A stretch of DNA of 64,000 nucleotides from Triangularia verruculosa (GCA_033296885.1 MU863951.1:119983-183982), one strand, 5' to 3'; shown: positions 21,497 to 33,172, counted from the first letter of the stretch. The notes: generated by a model not told the origin, from the letters alone. Numbers and translations: made by a program.

Positions 21497-22904
21497 CAAA
21501 CGATGAAGATTGGGAAAGAAGAACCAGAATCCTCAAGGTCGTGGTTGTTTGCTGTGAAATGGCGGCGATACAGATTCAACAGCAGTCTGCAACAGGAGGA
21601 GCCTATGACGGTGGTATATATGTCTCCGTGGAAGTCAGGACAAAATCCTATTTCTATCCTCCCACGTCGCGGTCGGAGATCCTTCCTGTCACCCCTAGCG
21701 GGATCTTGGGCCAGCATCGGAGTGGCTCAGCCTCTTGGACAGATCAGCGGGTGAGAGTTAATGAAGGGGTCCCGGCAAGCTCAGCCTAGTCCCGCATGCT
21801 TAACTAAATGTTCACCAATGGCAGCTTGACAACGGGAGAGCCAAGTTTTCAGACGGGTCTGCTTGTCAGCACTACTATGCAGGCCGCTGCTGATGATGGC
21901 GCTGGGAGATCCGCAGGCAACTGTTTTGACATGGGACGGACTTTGGGGACGGGATCTTGGCATCCTGCCCGCAAAATTGTCATTTTGCTACTTCAGGATC
22001 AGTACCAGTGAAAGATGACAAGAACTCGGCGATGCTTTCTCACTTGTCCAAGTGTGCTAAGAAGGCGATATCATCATTGATAGCCACAGGCGTAGGCTAA
22101 AAAAAGCGCGCTTCGCCGTGGTGAGGTAGTTAGTAGTTCATAGCCGCGAGCTGACGATGAGGTGATAAGTATCGAGGACGTAGGCTGTTTGCTGTCATTC
22201 TTCTGGGGTCTGGTGTGAGTGTCATTTGTTCGCCGTCGATTGGATTATCCCATCTCTGACGGCCCATACAGGGGACCACGGGATCGATCCTGCCCAGTAG
22301 TGTCCCCAGGCGCGGCCATTCAGATAAAATTCAAAGCCATGTGTGCGTTCCCATAGAAGTTCAGACTGTTGTTTGCATCATCCATCTACCTGCCAAGAAA
22401 CGTGAGGTGGGTGGTTTAATTCCCCTTGATATTCCTTCGCTGCAAGTGCAACCCCAAACCCGGTCGCTCCATAAGCAGCTGCAAAAGTGTCAGCCATCAT
22501 AAAACAGTTCCAGATTCCCCCCATCTCTTCGGAACAAACTCGCCCCGATGAAAAAAGCTGCCAATCATCAAGCTGAAGACCCCGACGGAGATATCAGCCG
22601 CTGGACCCTGCGGTTCACCCAGCCACATCCGACGTATGGCTCACATCCTTGGCGAATTTCAGCCTCTTGGAGCCCAAATCTGACATCGGGGCTGATCATC
22701 TCGTGAGCATCTACTTTGCTAAATTTCGCACAGAAAGATCTGCATGACTTAACTTGTGTCCAATCACATGTCGTTAGTATTGGGATTTAACATGTTGGCG
22801 CGCTCTTCGCAGCGGTTCCAGAGGGACAAAGCCCTACCTATATTATTTACTCAACCAGAATGTTTATAAGCAATATATACCAGCCGATATCCAACGACTC
22901 AACC
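21497..22904. other. Intergenic region, 1.4 kb
   Basis: No supported gene. It includes the promoter of the M13 peptidase (a TATATA run near 21617, on the minus-strand promoter side) and the 3' flank of btn1. Short open frames here have no recognisable content. Confidence 0.4.
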
Positions 22905-24358
22905 TCAGCTCACCTCCACCCTCCGACAATAATCCCTCCCATGCTGCACCTGCCAGTCGCAGAGCCACACCTCCATCGCCATGCCGATGAACCCAGCGAT
23001 GCATATGCCCCCGCTATCGCTCACCGACGTGGCGCCGAGACTGAACTCCCTGTCCTCGGCAGGAACGTTGTCCATGATCTCGGTAAACGTGTTGACATAG
23101 ACCGCCCCTCCCAGCAAGCCCTCCCAGAAGATGACCAAAAAGATGAGATACACCGACGGGATGAAGTTGAGCAGCGCATGTAGCGTCAGCAGCACCAAGT
23201 TCCCGACTTGGAGGAGAGAGGGGAAGTAGAGGTGGTGTATCCTGATCCAGGGCGTTGAAGAGCGGGAGATGAAGACACCCAGCTGGTAAAGGAAACCGTA
23301 GAATGGATAGAAAGAGCGATACTCACTGAAGGGCGATTGCTCGAGAGGGTATAGAAGAGTAGGTGCAACGCCTTGGTTGATGGTGTACTCTGCCACATAG
23401 ACCAGCAATAGGGGAAGCATATACGGCCAAAAGAGAGACTTGGCGCGGCCGAGATTGGTCCAGAACGAGGTGGATTTGGCAGCGGCGCTATTGCTGTGGT
23501 AGGCCGTAACTGATGACGGCCCGGGCTCAGAGAGCAGAGCGGCTGATGCAGCCGAAGCGTCGATCTCTCTCTCACCTTCGGCCGAGTCATCCCGGTCAAG
23601 GCCGGGAAGAGGCTCGTATCCTGATGTGCCGTTGCTTTGCTTGATCCTCTCTCTGGGCAAAATAACAAAAAAAGAGAGCAACATGATGCCTGGCATCAAT
23701 GCACTGACCAAGAGGCTGTTCCTGACTGACATTCCCAACCAGTCCGTCATCAGGACATATAAGCCGGCCCCGACCAGGCCGGCTGCCCCTGTTCCGCTTC
23801 CCCAAGCTGCAAGGCTGTTGACGCCGTAGTAGTGCGTCAGTCCCAAGAAGCTGAGTTCTCCTCCACCTGAGCTGAGACTAGCGATCATCACCCCCACCAT
23901 TTTGACTCCGACAGACTGGGTAGTTGGTGTCAAGGCTACCAGTAGCATGCCCCCAGATGATAACGCCACCAAAACCAATATGCGGATCGAGTACGGGACG
24001 AGGTGAATAAAGTACGGCGCGACGAGCTTAGTCAGGAAGGAGGGCATCACATCTGCCAACAGGACGAGGGCTTTGGGGACGGACGGGCCGACGAGGTCTT
24101 GGGCTGCCGTCAGGAGCAGGACGTAGAGGATGTTGTTGATCAGGCCTGTGTTTTAGACCGAACAGGTTAGACAAGAACACAACGAGGGGTAAGAATGTGC
24201 TTTCACGAACCAAAAAGCCAAAAGGCCACCAGGGCAGATGTGTTTGGGTCGCGCAAAAGCGCAGACAGGCGGGCACGATAGATACGCCATGACGAAGACG
24301 GCGTGCCCGGAAGGGGGAGAGGGAGCAGGCCCGAAGACGATGGGGAGCGGGAGTTCAT
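22905..24358 (-). CDS. btn1: Battenin/CLN3 (Btn1) vacuolar membrane protein
   Basis: Two exons, 24358-24211 and 24145-22905, 462 residues. The intron uses a GTTCGT donor and a CAG acceptor. Splicing recreates the continuous CLN3 segment ALVAFWLFG-LINNILYVLLL, which supports the donor choice. Other CLN3 landmarks are the segment ADVMPSFLTKLVAPYF, the glycine/serine block SSGGGELSFLGLTHYYG and the C-terminal half from PLEQSPFSEYRSFYPFYG. About 11 membrane segments are expected. CLN3 proteins act in the vacuole/lysosome membrane in pH and amino-acid homeostasis and glycerophosphodiester export; loss of human CLN3 causes Batten disease. Length is close to that of family members. A hydrophilic Ser-rich loop (about residues 230-265) is longer than in the human protein. 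Confidence 0.93.
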
Positions 24359-24690
24359 AACGGCGATGGGCGCGCGGTACGTCCGATAACTAAAACATTT
24401 CGTAGTGATACCAAGTCGCGATACTCAAACTCGCGGGCTGTGATTGTGTTAATGTGGTTCGTGGTGGTCTTGTGATGGTGTAAAAGCAGTGGAGCAACGC
24501 ATGGGGAAGTCGGAAGATGACGTACAGTACAACGGAATTATTTGCCTGCCGAGACACAGGGAAACGAGGCACAGCGAACCCTAACCCTTCGCTACGCAAT
24601 CGCCGTGCAATCGCCATGCCCCTTCTTAAACACAACATTCGACAGCATGGATAGGCCAGAGACGCTTTGTGATTGGCATTCTAGGGATAC

Positions 24691-26316
24691 TTATTTGTCC
24701 TTCTTGAACAAATCTTTCCAAAGCTCCTTGAACCCATACTTGGGTTCTTGACGTTCCCACACCCTGGTCTGCTCACCAACTCCAAAAGTCCCCCTGAGAC
24801 CTTTTCTCTCAATGGGCTTTCCGCTTCCCAGGAAATGGTAATCCGCCAATGATTTCGCCGGCGATGTCGCCTTAGCCTTAATTTCTTCCGAAACTTGTGG
24901 GGCAGCATCGGCAAAGCAGCTATTGAGTTCTCTTTCCAACGAAAAGTAAGGCTTCTTTGCCAGCTCGGGTGCCATCAGGTTGTACGATCTTGTGATGGTG
25001 TTCAAGTTGGCGATCGCGAGCTCCATATAGGATCTCTCTGCAGCTTCCCAGGCGGGATCCCTGAACGGTCGGCCCACGGGAGTGTTTTCTTCTGTTTGTT
25101 CTATTGTCTGTTCGGTTGCCGGTGTGGCGTCAGAAGCAACTTGCTGCCTGATCTTCACCATCACCGGGTCATCCGTCGAGTTGGTCGACACACTTATTTC
25201 CTCTACTTTTCTCTTTCTTTTGGGATTATACACCTCTTCAGCTCTGGCATACTCGCTCGCACGTCTCATCTTGTCCTCCAAGCTGCCGCCCTTGGCCGAA
25301 ATCATGCGTGCCACGTGTCTTTTCCAGTTTGTCCGTATGGTCAATCTGAAGCTCGCCGCTGTCTTTAGCAGTTCTTGTTGCTTTTCTATCCACGGAGGCA
25401 CAAGGTCCTGCCGTTTGATCATCTTGTTCATTATGTATTCTGTTGTATCGATAAACGGGTTGTCCGCTCTTGTATCTCGTTCAACGCCCTTGCCTCTCGG
25501 AATGTGTTTGAACTGCCCCCTGGCAATAGCGTTCTCGATACGCTCGTTTGCCAACGCGGCCAGCCCAGTCATGGTGTTGGGCATTGCCCGTGCTCCGGGG
25601 GTAAAGCGCTCCCTGAATTCCCGCTTCATGGCTTCTCTTTCTGCCTCGGTCAACCCGATATCCTTTTGTTTGTTGGCAGAGAGAGAGGTGTACAAGGAAG
25701 CCTTGTCCCTCGCATCTGCTGCCTTTTGCCCAGCGCTGAGCATTGGCTTCGTTTTGAATCGCATGTCAACAGGCTCGGGGATGATCTTGCTTTTCCCACG
25801 AAGCCCGGGGGCCAGAGGTTTGTGCGCATCGTTGAGCATTCGTAAGACAGCATCTTCGGTTGATTCGGTGCCTGTCCATGGTTGGGCTGTGGCGATAGAT
25901 CTTGTACCGAGACTGGAGGAATCAGGTAGTTTCGAGTGTGCCAGGACGGAGGCGGCAGCTGAGTGTTCGCCTTGAAAGTTGGCATCGGCAAGCTTGCTCA
26001 ACAGTTTGGCCTTGAGTTCCTCGGAGAAGCCAGCATCTTCTAGGACCGCGCGACGACCGGCTCGACCACCTTCCAATAGCGCCTCTTCGGTTGCTTCTTG
26101 CAGACGACGGGCCAGCGGGCCAGGTTCCTTTTCGGCATTGGCGCTCGGAGAAGAGGTCGAAGGAGATGTCGTGGAATTGAGGGGGCCGGGTTTCGCAGTC
26201 AGGGCGGGGGAAGATCGCGAGAGATTGCGCCGTGTGGGAACGCGTCTTATTCTTGGCTTAAGAGCTCGTCGCATGGCGCGTAAACAGGGGCCGCATATGA
26301 AGGGCTCGGAGGACAT
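24691..26316 (-). CDS. DnaJC28-conserved-domain (DUF1992) protein, probably mitochondrial
   Basis: A single exon of 541 residues, starting at ATG 26316. Residues 12-35 are rich in Arg and Ser without acidic residues (RRALKPRIRRVPTRRNLSR), which suggests a mitochondrial presequence. Residues about 256-325 match the DnaJ-homologue subfamily C member 28 conserved domain: ERIENAIARGQFKHIPRGKG, then DNPFIDTTEYIMNKMIKRQ and PPWIEKQQEL. No J domain is visible, as in other fungal members. The rest is Ser/Pro-rich linker and a Lys-rich C-terminus. The biochemical role of the domain is poorly defined. The divergent upstream region is shared with the next gene on the plus strand. Confidence 0.85.
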   Translation of the reverse strand: MSSEPFICGPCLRAMRRALKPRIRRVPTRRNLSRSSPALTAKPGPLNSTTSPSTSSPSANAEKEPGPLARRLQEATEEALLEGGRAGRRAVLEDAGFSEELKAKLLSKLADANFQGEHSAAASVLAHSKLPDSSSLGTRSIATAQPWTGTESTEDAVLRMLNDAHKPLAPGLRGKSKIIPEPVDMRFKTKPMLSAGQKAADARDKASLYTSLSANKQKDIGLTEAEREAMKREFRERFTPGARAMPNTMTGLAALANERIENAIARGQFKHIPRGKGVERDTRADNPFIDTTEYIMNKMIKRQDLVPPWIEKQQELLKTAASFRLTIRTNWKRHVARMISAKGGSLEDKMRRASEYARAEEVYNPKRKRKVEEISVSTNSTDDPVMVKIRQQVASDATPATEQTIEQTEENTPVGRPFRDPAWEAAERSYMELAIANLNTITRSYNLMAPELAKKPYFSLERELNSCFADAAPQVSEEIKAKATSPAKSLADYHFLGSGKPIERKGLRGTFGVGEQTRVWERQEPKYGFKELWKDLFKKDK

Positions 26317-26970
26317 AGATTCGTGTTACCAAAGGAGGAGGAATTGAAGGTAAGACATGGCAGGATGTTCGAGGGGCAAATGTGCAAAGCTGCGAGTATG
26401 GAAATGATGCGATGACTGGAAAGATAAGCACAGTAATCTTACAGTGTGCGCTCATCTCTCACGGTGTGTGCCACGGCAGGCACCTTCTCGGTCTCGGAAC
26501 TTGAACAAAACTCTTGTCTTTTTACACAATTAACCACCTTGAGTTCACCACAGCCAAGACCAATGTCGTGCCAACAGCCCCTTCCTACCAATATGTCACT
26601 ATCCCTTTGTCGTTGCTAGTCGCAACCGCTCTCTCCTACGTCCGCTTTCCCCTCCTTGATTCCGATTCATTGACAGTCATCTACATACCTCCGGTATTCC
26701 TCACGATGCTCTTTTCATGCAGTCTTACCTAAGTGGAGCCCTCCGGCGCCGAAACCGGCCCCGACACATCCGGGCTAACGCTTTCCGGCCCCACTAGCCG
26801 ACCGAGGATTCTGCCCCGTTCGGTCGTATCTCCAACACTACCATCGCCGCGGGTGACGAGACTGGGAGCTGTACATACCTGGCTGTGTTTCTGTCTTCTT
26901 CTTGAGCATCCTATTTATCTCTGTCGTTTCCTATTGTTGTCGTCTCGTGCCGCCTCTTTACATCACAACC

Positions 26971-28395
26971 ATGGCAGCCCTCAAATCGTTGGGCCGCCGT
27001 GCTTTCCGCGAGTCTGGCCTCCTGTCCGTCTACACTACCGGACTCGACGCTTACCTCATCATACTCTCTCGAAGCTGCCGCATGTTCGCTTACGGTGCCA
27101 GCAGTCTTATCCTCGCTCTCTTTTTCGCCGAGCTTCAGTTTTCCGACTACCAGATTGGCCTGTTTATGAGCCTGACGTTGTTGGGAGATGTCCTATTATC
27201 GCTGTGTCTAACCTTGGTGGCCGATCACGTCGGCAGGAGGAGGACCTTGTTCTTGGGCTCAATCTTGATGATCTGCTCCGGCGCCGCCTTTGCTCTGTGC
27301 GAGAACTATTTTGTTCTGCTTGCCGCCGCCGTCGTTGGCGTTATCAGCGCTACTGGTGGAGACTTTGGGCCATTCAGGGCGATCGAAGAGTCAACCGTTT
27401 CCGAACTCACCACCCCCGAGACGAGGGCTGACGTGCTTGTCTGGTATATCACCACGGCCAGCCTGGGATCGGCAGTGGGGACCACAACATCAGGACGTAT
27501 TATCGACTGGCTCAGCGCGAGAGAGGGCTGGACGCTGCTGGATGCCTATCACGGGTGTTTTTGGCTCTACGCCATCATGGGACTGGCAAATATGGGTTGC
27601 AGTGCCCTGCTGTCAGAAAGATGTGAGCTCAAAAAGAAGGTCCCTGAGGGCAGCAGGGAGGAAACAGCACCACTCGTCGAGAGCATGGCAGATAGCGGTG
27701 TTGCCAAGCCCAAGGAGAAGCCCAGTTGGATTTCTCAGATCTCTCGGGAGACGTTGGCTATTGTGGGTGTCTTGTGGTTCTTGCTGATGGTTGACTCGCT
27801 CGCCGATGGCATGGTCAGTATGTCTTTGACAACCTACTATATGGACAAGAAGTTCCACCTTCCCAAGGCGACGCTCGGCGACATGCTCTCGACCTCGTAC
27901 ATCTTGTCGTCCGTTTCCAACATCTTCGCCGGCCCCCTGGCACGATACATTGGCCTGGTCAACACAATGGTCTTTACTCACATTCCCTCCTCGGCCGCCG
28001 TCTTGCTGTTTCCGCTGCCAAAGACCGTCTCCATGACGTTTGCACTTCTGCTCATCAGAGTCGGCTTGAACAATATGGATCAGGCCCCTCGAGCGGCACT
28101 CATTGCGGCGGTGGTGAAACCAGAAGAACGAACTGCCGTCCTGGGCATAACGGTTATGTTACGGACACTCGCTTCGACCATCGGCCCAAGCATTACCGGC
28201 GTCCTCGCCGGCAACGACCGGTTTTGGGTCGCCTATGTTGTTGCTGGCGCGCTGCGACTGGCATATGACCTCGGCCTGTTCGCGCTGTTTATCAACATCA
28301 AGCTCCATAAGCACGAACCAGTCAGTGAGCCCACCAGGGAGGCACGGGGAGCGAGAAGCGAAGAAGAACCTCTCGTACGGGACTCGGCCGAATAA
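26971..28395 (+). CDS. Major facilitator superfamily transporter
   Basis: A single exon of 474 residues; the ATG at 26971 has a good context (ACAACCATGG). About 12 hydrophobic segments are split by a central hydrophilic loop (about residues 220-255). The diagnostic MFS loop between segments 2 and 3 is present as ADHVGRRRT. Segment 4 onward carries the conserved GDFGPFRAIEES block of a fungal MFS subgroup whose substrate I do not recognise. The C-terminal tail is charged and short. It would act in the plasma or vacuolar membrane. The neighbours give no pathway clue. Family assignment is sure; the substrate is unknown. Confidence 0.9.
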   Translation: MAALKSLGRRAFRESGLLSVYTTGLDAYLIILSRSCRMFAYGASSLILALFFAELQFSDYQIGLFMSLTLLGDVLLSLCLTLVADHVGRRRTLFLGSILMICSGAAFALCENYFVLLAAAVVGVISATGGDFGPFRAIEESTVSELTTPETRADVLVWYITTASLGSAVGTTTSGRIIDWLSAREGWTLLDAYHGCFWLYAIMGLANMGCSALLSERCELKKKVPEGSREETAPLVESMADSGVAKPKEKPSWISQISRETLAIVGVLWFLLMVDSLADGMVSMSLTTYYMDKKFHLPKATLGDMLSTSYILSSVSNIFAGPLARYIGLVNTMVFTHIPSSAAVLLFPLPKTVSMTFALLLIRVGLNNMDQAPRAALIAAVVKPEERTAVLGITVMLRTLASTIGPSITGVLAGNDRFWVAYVVAGALRLAYDLGLFALFINIKLHKHEPVSEPTREARGARSEEEPLVRDSAE

Positions 28396-28988
28396 CGGTA
28401 TGAGCAAATTATAGATTTCTAGGGATGGTTACAGGACGATAAAAAAGTATTGGCTTGTGGTATAGGAAGTACGTATTGATTTGAAAGTATTGTTCGGAGG
28501 ATTGCTGTGACTCAAGTCGGTTGTCGGGTCGCAGCGACATCACATCAGCACTTGGCCTGCCAACCGGCATGGTTCTCTGTAATATGTAGGGTTCTCTTTT
28601 ACTTTATTTCTTGTTAGCTGATTCGTCCCCCTTGCCAGCCGATTCTCACCTCAATATAACCCCGCGGCATATGTATGCGACGCTGACCTCCCGAATTGAG
28701 ATGCACCTTGGGACTGTGGTGTGGCTTGCGTTACACGGGGCGGGCAGCGTTATAAGTGGTTGACAACCGCCATCATCCTTGTTGACTATTCCTCTCGGAG
28801 TCTTGGAGTGCGAGAGTGCTGACACCTATTGACTGTCGATGCAGAGATAATTTCGGTACTTCTAGGCGGGTCGGGCAACGCCTGCCGAACCGTGGGTCTG
28901 ACATGGTCATTGGGGAGTACAAAAAGAACCCCTGCCAAGCAGACCTGTGTTTTCTGCCTCTTTGGTTTCGACTGCAAGAAATATTGTC
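28396..28988. other. Intergenic region
   Basis: Holds the 3' flank of the MFS gene and the promoter/leader of the GMC oxidoreductase. No gene seen. Confidence 0.4.
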
Positions 28989-31231
28989 ATGGCTCGCACA
29001 AGGTTGCTGTTTGGCTTGCTCGTTGTTAGCCACTGTTTAGCATCTCCCCATTCTTACTCACTACTTCAGGATCGAGACGACGCCCATGATGTCTACGACT
29101 ACGTAGTTGTTGGTGGCGGAACTGCCGGCTTAACCGTTGCAGATAGACTGAGCGAGAGTGGGAGGTGTCAGTATTCTAGTATCCGAGATAGGTAGCGTCC
29201 AGCAGCTAACATGGTTTGCAGACACCGTTCTGGCTGTCGAATACGGCATCCTTGGTGAGCTTTTGCCCATAACTGCTTGGATACCCGGGACTGACAACCG
29301 AGACATTTGTAGAGCCGGACGGACGCCGAGGCCGAACAAACATGTACAACATCACGTCTGTGCCTCAGGTGAACTTGAACAATCGTACCTTTCCAGTCGA
29401 CGTCGGATGTATCGTTGGTGGAAGTTCAGCTGTCAACGCACAGGCCTTCCAGAGAGGGACGAAGCGCGACTATAACAATTGGTATTTAGCGACAAAATCT
29501 GCGTCTTTTCCTTCCATCTAACGGTATTAGGGCCGAGCTATCTGGCGTCAATAATAGCAGCTGGAACTGGGACGATCTGCAGCCTTACTTCAGAAAGGTA
29601 TCCACTATTCTCTCGTTGAGGCCGTAGCCTGTGATCTCTAACAGTGGTAGGCCATCCAACTTGGGAGTGGGCCTCACCCTGATATAGCTAGGTTCTACAA
29701 CATGACCTACAACCCAGGCAGTTACGGAACCAATACGAGCAAACATAGCATCTTTGCTACCTTCTCCAGGGGTCATTCGCCGGCTGTCAGTCAGTAACCC
29801 CTCCTGTATCAGTTCCGAGTGCACCGCGTCCGCTGACAGATCCCAGTTCCCCTCTACCAGTCCCTCCGCGAATACCCTGGTGTCAATATCCCCATTGACC
29901 ACTCTGTCGGTGCGGTAGGTCTCGCTTGGACCCCGCGTTCAATGGACCCTATCAGTTTAAACCGGTCGTACTCCCGAACCGGCCATTATGACGGTCTCGA
30001 CAGAGATAACTACCATCTCATCACTGCCACCAGGGTTGAAAGGGTCGTCTTCAAGGGCAAAACAGCAGATGGAGTCGAAATATCCCCTCGCTGGCCCGCT
30101 GAAGATCACGAGGGTAAAGGTAAGGGGAAGGGCCGAAATAAGGGCAAGGGGAACGGTAAGAGGATTATCAAAGCTCGAAAGGAAGTCATTCTGTCTGCTG
30201 GAGCGATTCACACACCCCAGATCCTCCAATTGAGTGGTGTCGGTCCTGCCCCTCTGCTCAAGAAGGCAAAGATTCCTGTCATTGTCGATTTACCTGGTGT
30301 TGGTGCCAATCTGCAGGATCACGCTTATCAGCCTGCACTGCAGTTCAACTGTTTGTCTCTCTCTCCCTTCTCCAAGCCTTTTGATCAGATACTGACAAGT
30401 TGCAGGGACGTCTCCCCCTCCTCACCCAGAAGTAAACACCACCCTCCCCCCAGCAGAAACCTTTGTCTTTGGCCCCGGCCTCAATCTCATGATGGGCCTC
30501 CCCGGCATATCCCCCGCCCGCTACCAATCCCTCGCCGCTTCCTACCTCGCCCAGTCTCCAGATCAATTCTTTCCCCCTGGCACCCACCCAACAATCATCG
30601 CCGGCTACGCCCAACAACAGCGCCTTTACGCGGCCGGCATGCTAGACAAGGACTTTGCCTTCTCCGCCACCGGCATGGGTGGCATTCCCGTGGCAGCCCC
30701 TCAACTCATGCACGGCCTCTCCAGGGGTACCGTCACCCTCAACCTTACCTCGCCCCTCTCCGAACCTATAGTCGACTACCGCTTCGCCTCCAACCCCCTC
30801 GACCTCGAGATCGTCGCCGAGAACATCAAGTTCTTCCGGAGATTCTACACCGGGCCGGATTCAACGCTCAAGCAGTACGTCAACTTGACTCTGGGGGAGA
30901 TCCAGCCGGGGCCGGGGTACAAAAGTGATGAGGAGTTGAAGGAGTGGTTGAGAGCGAATTTGGTGCCAAGTGTCTTCCACCCTAGCGGGACAGCTGCAAA
31001 GATGCCGAGGGAGTGGGGCGGTGTGGTGGGTGAAGGGTTGGAGGTGTATGGGGTCAAAAGGTTGAGTGTGGTTGATACGAGTATCTTTCCGACGATTGTG
31101 GGGTCAACGACGAGTATGACGGTTTATGCTGCTGCTGAGAAGGTAATTCTTCTCTCCGTGATATGGAAGTTGTCTGGGGAGTTGTGCTGACAAATGTTTA
31201 GGCTGCCGATCTGATAAAGGAGAGGGCCTGA
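28989..31231 (+). CDS. Secreted GMC (FAD) oxidoreductase, eight exons
   Basis: Exons are 28989-29166, 29222-29254, 29313-29481, 29531-29597, 29651-29789, 29847-30350, 30406-31142 and 31202-31231, totalling 1857 nt and 618 residues. All junctions keep frame. A signal peptide (MARTRLLFGLLVVSHCLASP) is followed by the FAD-binding VVVGGGTAGLTVADRLSESG. GMC signature 1 is GCIVGGSSAVNAQAFQRG and signature 2 is GAIHTPQILQLSGVGP. The catalytic His lies in VFHPSGTAAKMP. The second active-site position, usually His or Asn in the last block, is replaced in PTIVGSTTSMTVYAAAEK. Such enzymes oxidise alcohols, sugars or aryl alcohols, or build secondary metabolites; the substrate is unknown. Exon 6 contains an unusual Gly-Lys run (GKGKGKGRNKGKGNGKR). 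Two introns begin with GTCAGT. Confidence 0.88.
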
Positions 31232-31822
31232 AGTAGTGAGGCGCACCTCACCGGAAGCTGTCGACGTCTTTCCCAATTTCGCCTCTAGCACCATTTCCCT
31301 CGTCAGCGATGTGACTCTCCATCTTGGCCCCCCAGTGGCCGTCCTCCTCAACCTCAAAGGCGTTCACGGTGGCGGCACGTCAACAAGGCTTAGCTTCATA
31401 AGCCTGTATGTGGTGCACGCAATCATGTATTGTCAATTTCACGGCTCGAACGGAAGTATCTAATGCTTCGATGAAAAGCAGAAGACTTTGGATTCCCGGC
31501 GCTACAGGTCGATGGAACACCGAGCAATGCTCAATACAAGTCGTAGACTAGACCCCCAAATACGGGCGTCGTACTGCCACAAGAATGATACAAATATTAC
31601 ACCTAGCTTCCCATGCTAAGCCCCGTGCGGCTTGTATCCAGATCCGTCAACATCCCCTCCTCGTTGATTATACACTTGATAGGTCTTCGAACGAAGCAAG
31701 AAGAATGTAATTAGTCCTACCGTCTATTACACGTTAGCTCCGCTTTATTTCCAAACCAACCAGCCTCGAGAACGGAGGCAAACACTTACGATAAGACGGG
31801 ATCTCTAGACACCACGACGCAC
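31232..31822. other. Intergenic region
   Basis: 3' flanks of two convergent genes, the GMC oxidoreductase and the defensin-like peptide. No gene or repeat is recognised. Confidence 0.4.
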
Positions 31823-32086
31823 TTATCTCTTGCAGCAGCACCTCTTGCGGTTCAAGAAGTCGCACTTCTCCATCTTCTTGAACTTGTACCCAAGCACGCG
31901 GCAGAACTGCTCGCACTTGCCAGCGTACCCCCAGCTGCAGTCACTGGTGGCCACGCAGGTGGCGCGGTCCTCGAGGACAGAGCGCAGGGCGATGGACGGG
32001 TTGCCCGAGGTTGCCGGCTCGGCGATGGGGGAGGCGAAGGCGCCGAAGGCGAACGTGGCGGCGAGGGCGAGGTTGGTGATCTTCAT
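31823..32086 (-). CDS. Secreted cysteine-rich defensin-like peptide
   Basis: A single exon of 87 residues. A clear signal peptide (MKITNLALAATFAFGAFASP) and a short pro-segment ending LEDR precede a mature domain with eight cysteines. The domain begins at CVATSDC, has C-x3-C as CEQFC, and ends in a Cys triplet followed by Lys-Arg. The C-x3-C plus C-x-C arrangement is that of the cysteine-stabilised alpha/beta fold of fungal and invertebrate defensins. The mature part is strongly basic (many Lys/Arg between cysteines), which fits antimicrobial action at the cell surface of competitors; this is inferred from the fold only. It is transcribed away from the accessory region that begins about 1 kb to its right. 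Pro-peptide cleavage after Arg is a guess. Confidence 0.75.
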   Translation of the reverse strand: MKITNLALAATFAFGAFASPIAEPATSGNPSIALRSVLEDRATCVATSDCSWGYAGKCEQFCRVLGYKFKKMEKCDFLNRKRCCCKR

Positions 32087-33172
32087 TGTGGGCTTGGGTT
32101 TGGAATCGTAAAAAGAGTGTGGGAGCCAAAAGCTCGGAGGAAAGACTGGATGTGCTAAGAGAGTGACTGAAGTTTGATGTAGTGGTTGATGGGAGTGTCT
32201 TGGGGAGGAGGCTTTCGCTGGTTTTATAGGACGGGCGAGCTGTTGAGAGGGTTGCTCGGTGTGGTTACCTATTTCGGCTCCTCTCGAGGGACTATCGAGT
32301 CAACATTCCCTGAACTCGGGAGTGGAGCGCAGACGGAAGCATGCCGCTTGCTTACCTCTTACTTCGACGCTCTAGCCTTACCACAAGGTAAGCCCCACAA
32401 GCCAACCCGGCAAGGGGCAAGGGGTGCTCATGGGGTGATTAGTTCCTGATTAGTCTAGGGGAGCATCTCCGTCTTAAGAACTAAGACTTGCAGGAGCCTA
32501 TCTATCCAATCTAGCGCTAAACGTGTGCCACAAATGGGAAGATGAAAGCTCATGTGGCCTCCCAGAGTCTCCAGAGTAGAGAAACCGCAATTCGCCCTTA
32601 GCCATTAGTTACTTTGCTCCCATATATCCCAGAATCCGCGTTTCTGATTCGCCTAAGCCTTTAACAGAGCCACCACCTCGACAGCCCCCAACTTCATTTT
32701 GCCTCGGACAGGGAGGCGAAGGGCGGTTGGGGCGTTGAGTCCAATAGGGCTCAGGGACTGTCACAAGGGGAGGGGGTTGCCTTACATGGTTCAAAGAGGC
32801 AGATCCTCATGTAGGTAGTTATCCCCCCAAGCCCAGTAAGACCCAGCCACCCAGGCAACATGGGTCGAGAAATGATCAACTGTTTTCCGAGGGTGCTCTC
32901 TTTTTGGTCGTTAAGAACAGGCTTTCGAACTTCGAAATATTTTAATTTATTAGCATCTACCGAAAGAGCATCCTCGAAATTACTAATAGCCTTAGTTTAA
33001 CTCGGAAAGCGTCTGTTACGAGAAGCTGAACGAAGGGTCTCTATGAAAGCCAGCACGATCTTTCTACCCGATAGCCGGGGTAATATCTCCCCGTAAACTG
33101 TGGGTCCGAAGGCCGTCAGACGGCATAACAGCGGCCCGGCGGGCATCGTCAGGGCCATGACGGGATTGGGGT
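32087..33172. other. Intergenic region, 1.1 kb
   Basis: Promoter side of the defensin-like gene, then unassigned sequence up to gene relics. A short AT-rich run (about 32935-33000) may mark the left edge of the accessory DNA. No gene is supported. Confidence 0.4.

Noticed and set aside
26733..27431. 232-codon plus-strand frame overlapping the MFS gene start
   Set aside because: Different frame from the transporter and without hydrophobic or domain content; out-of-frame shadow.
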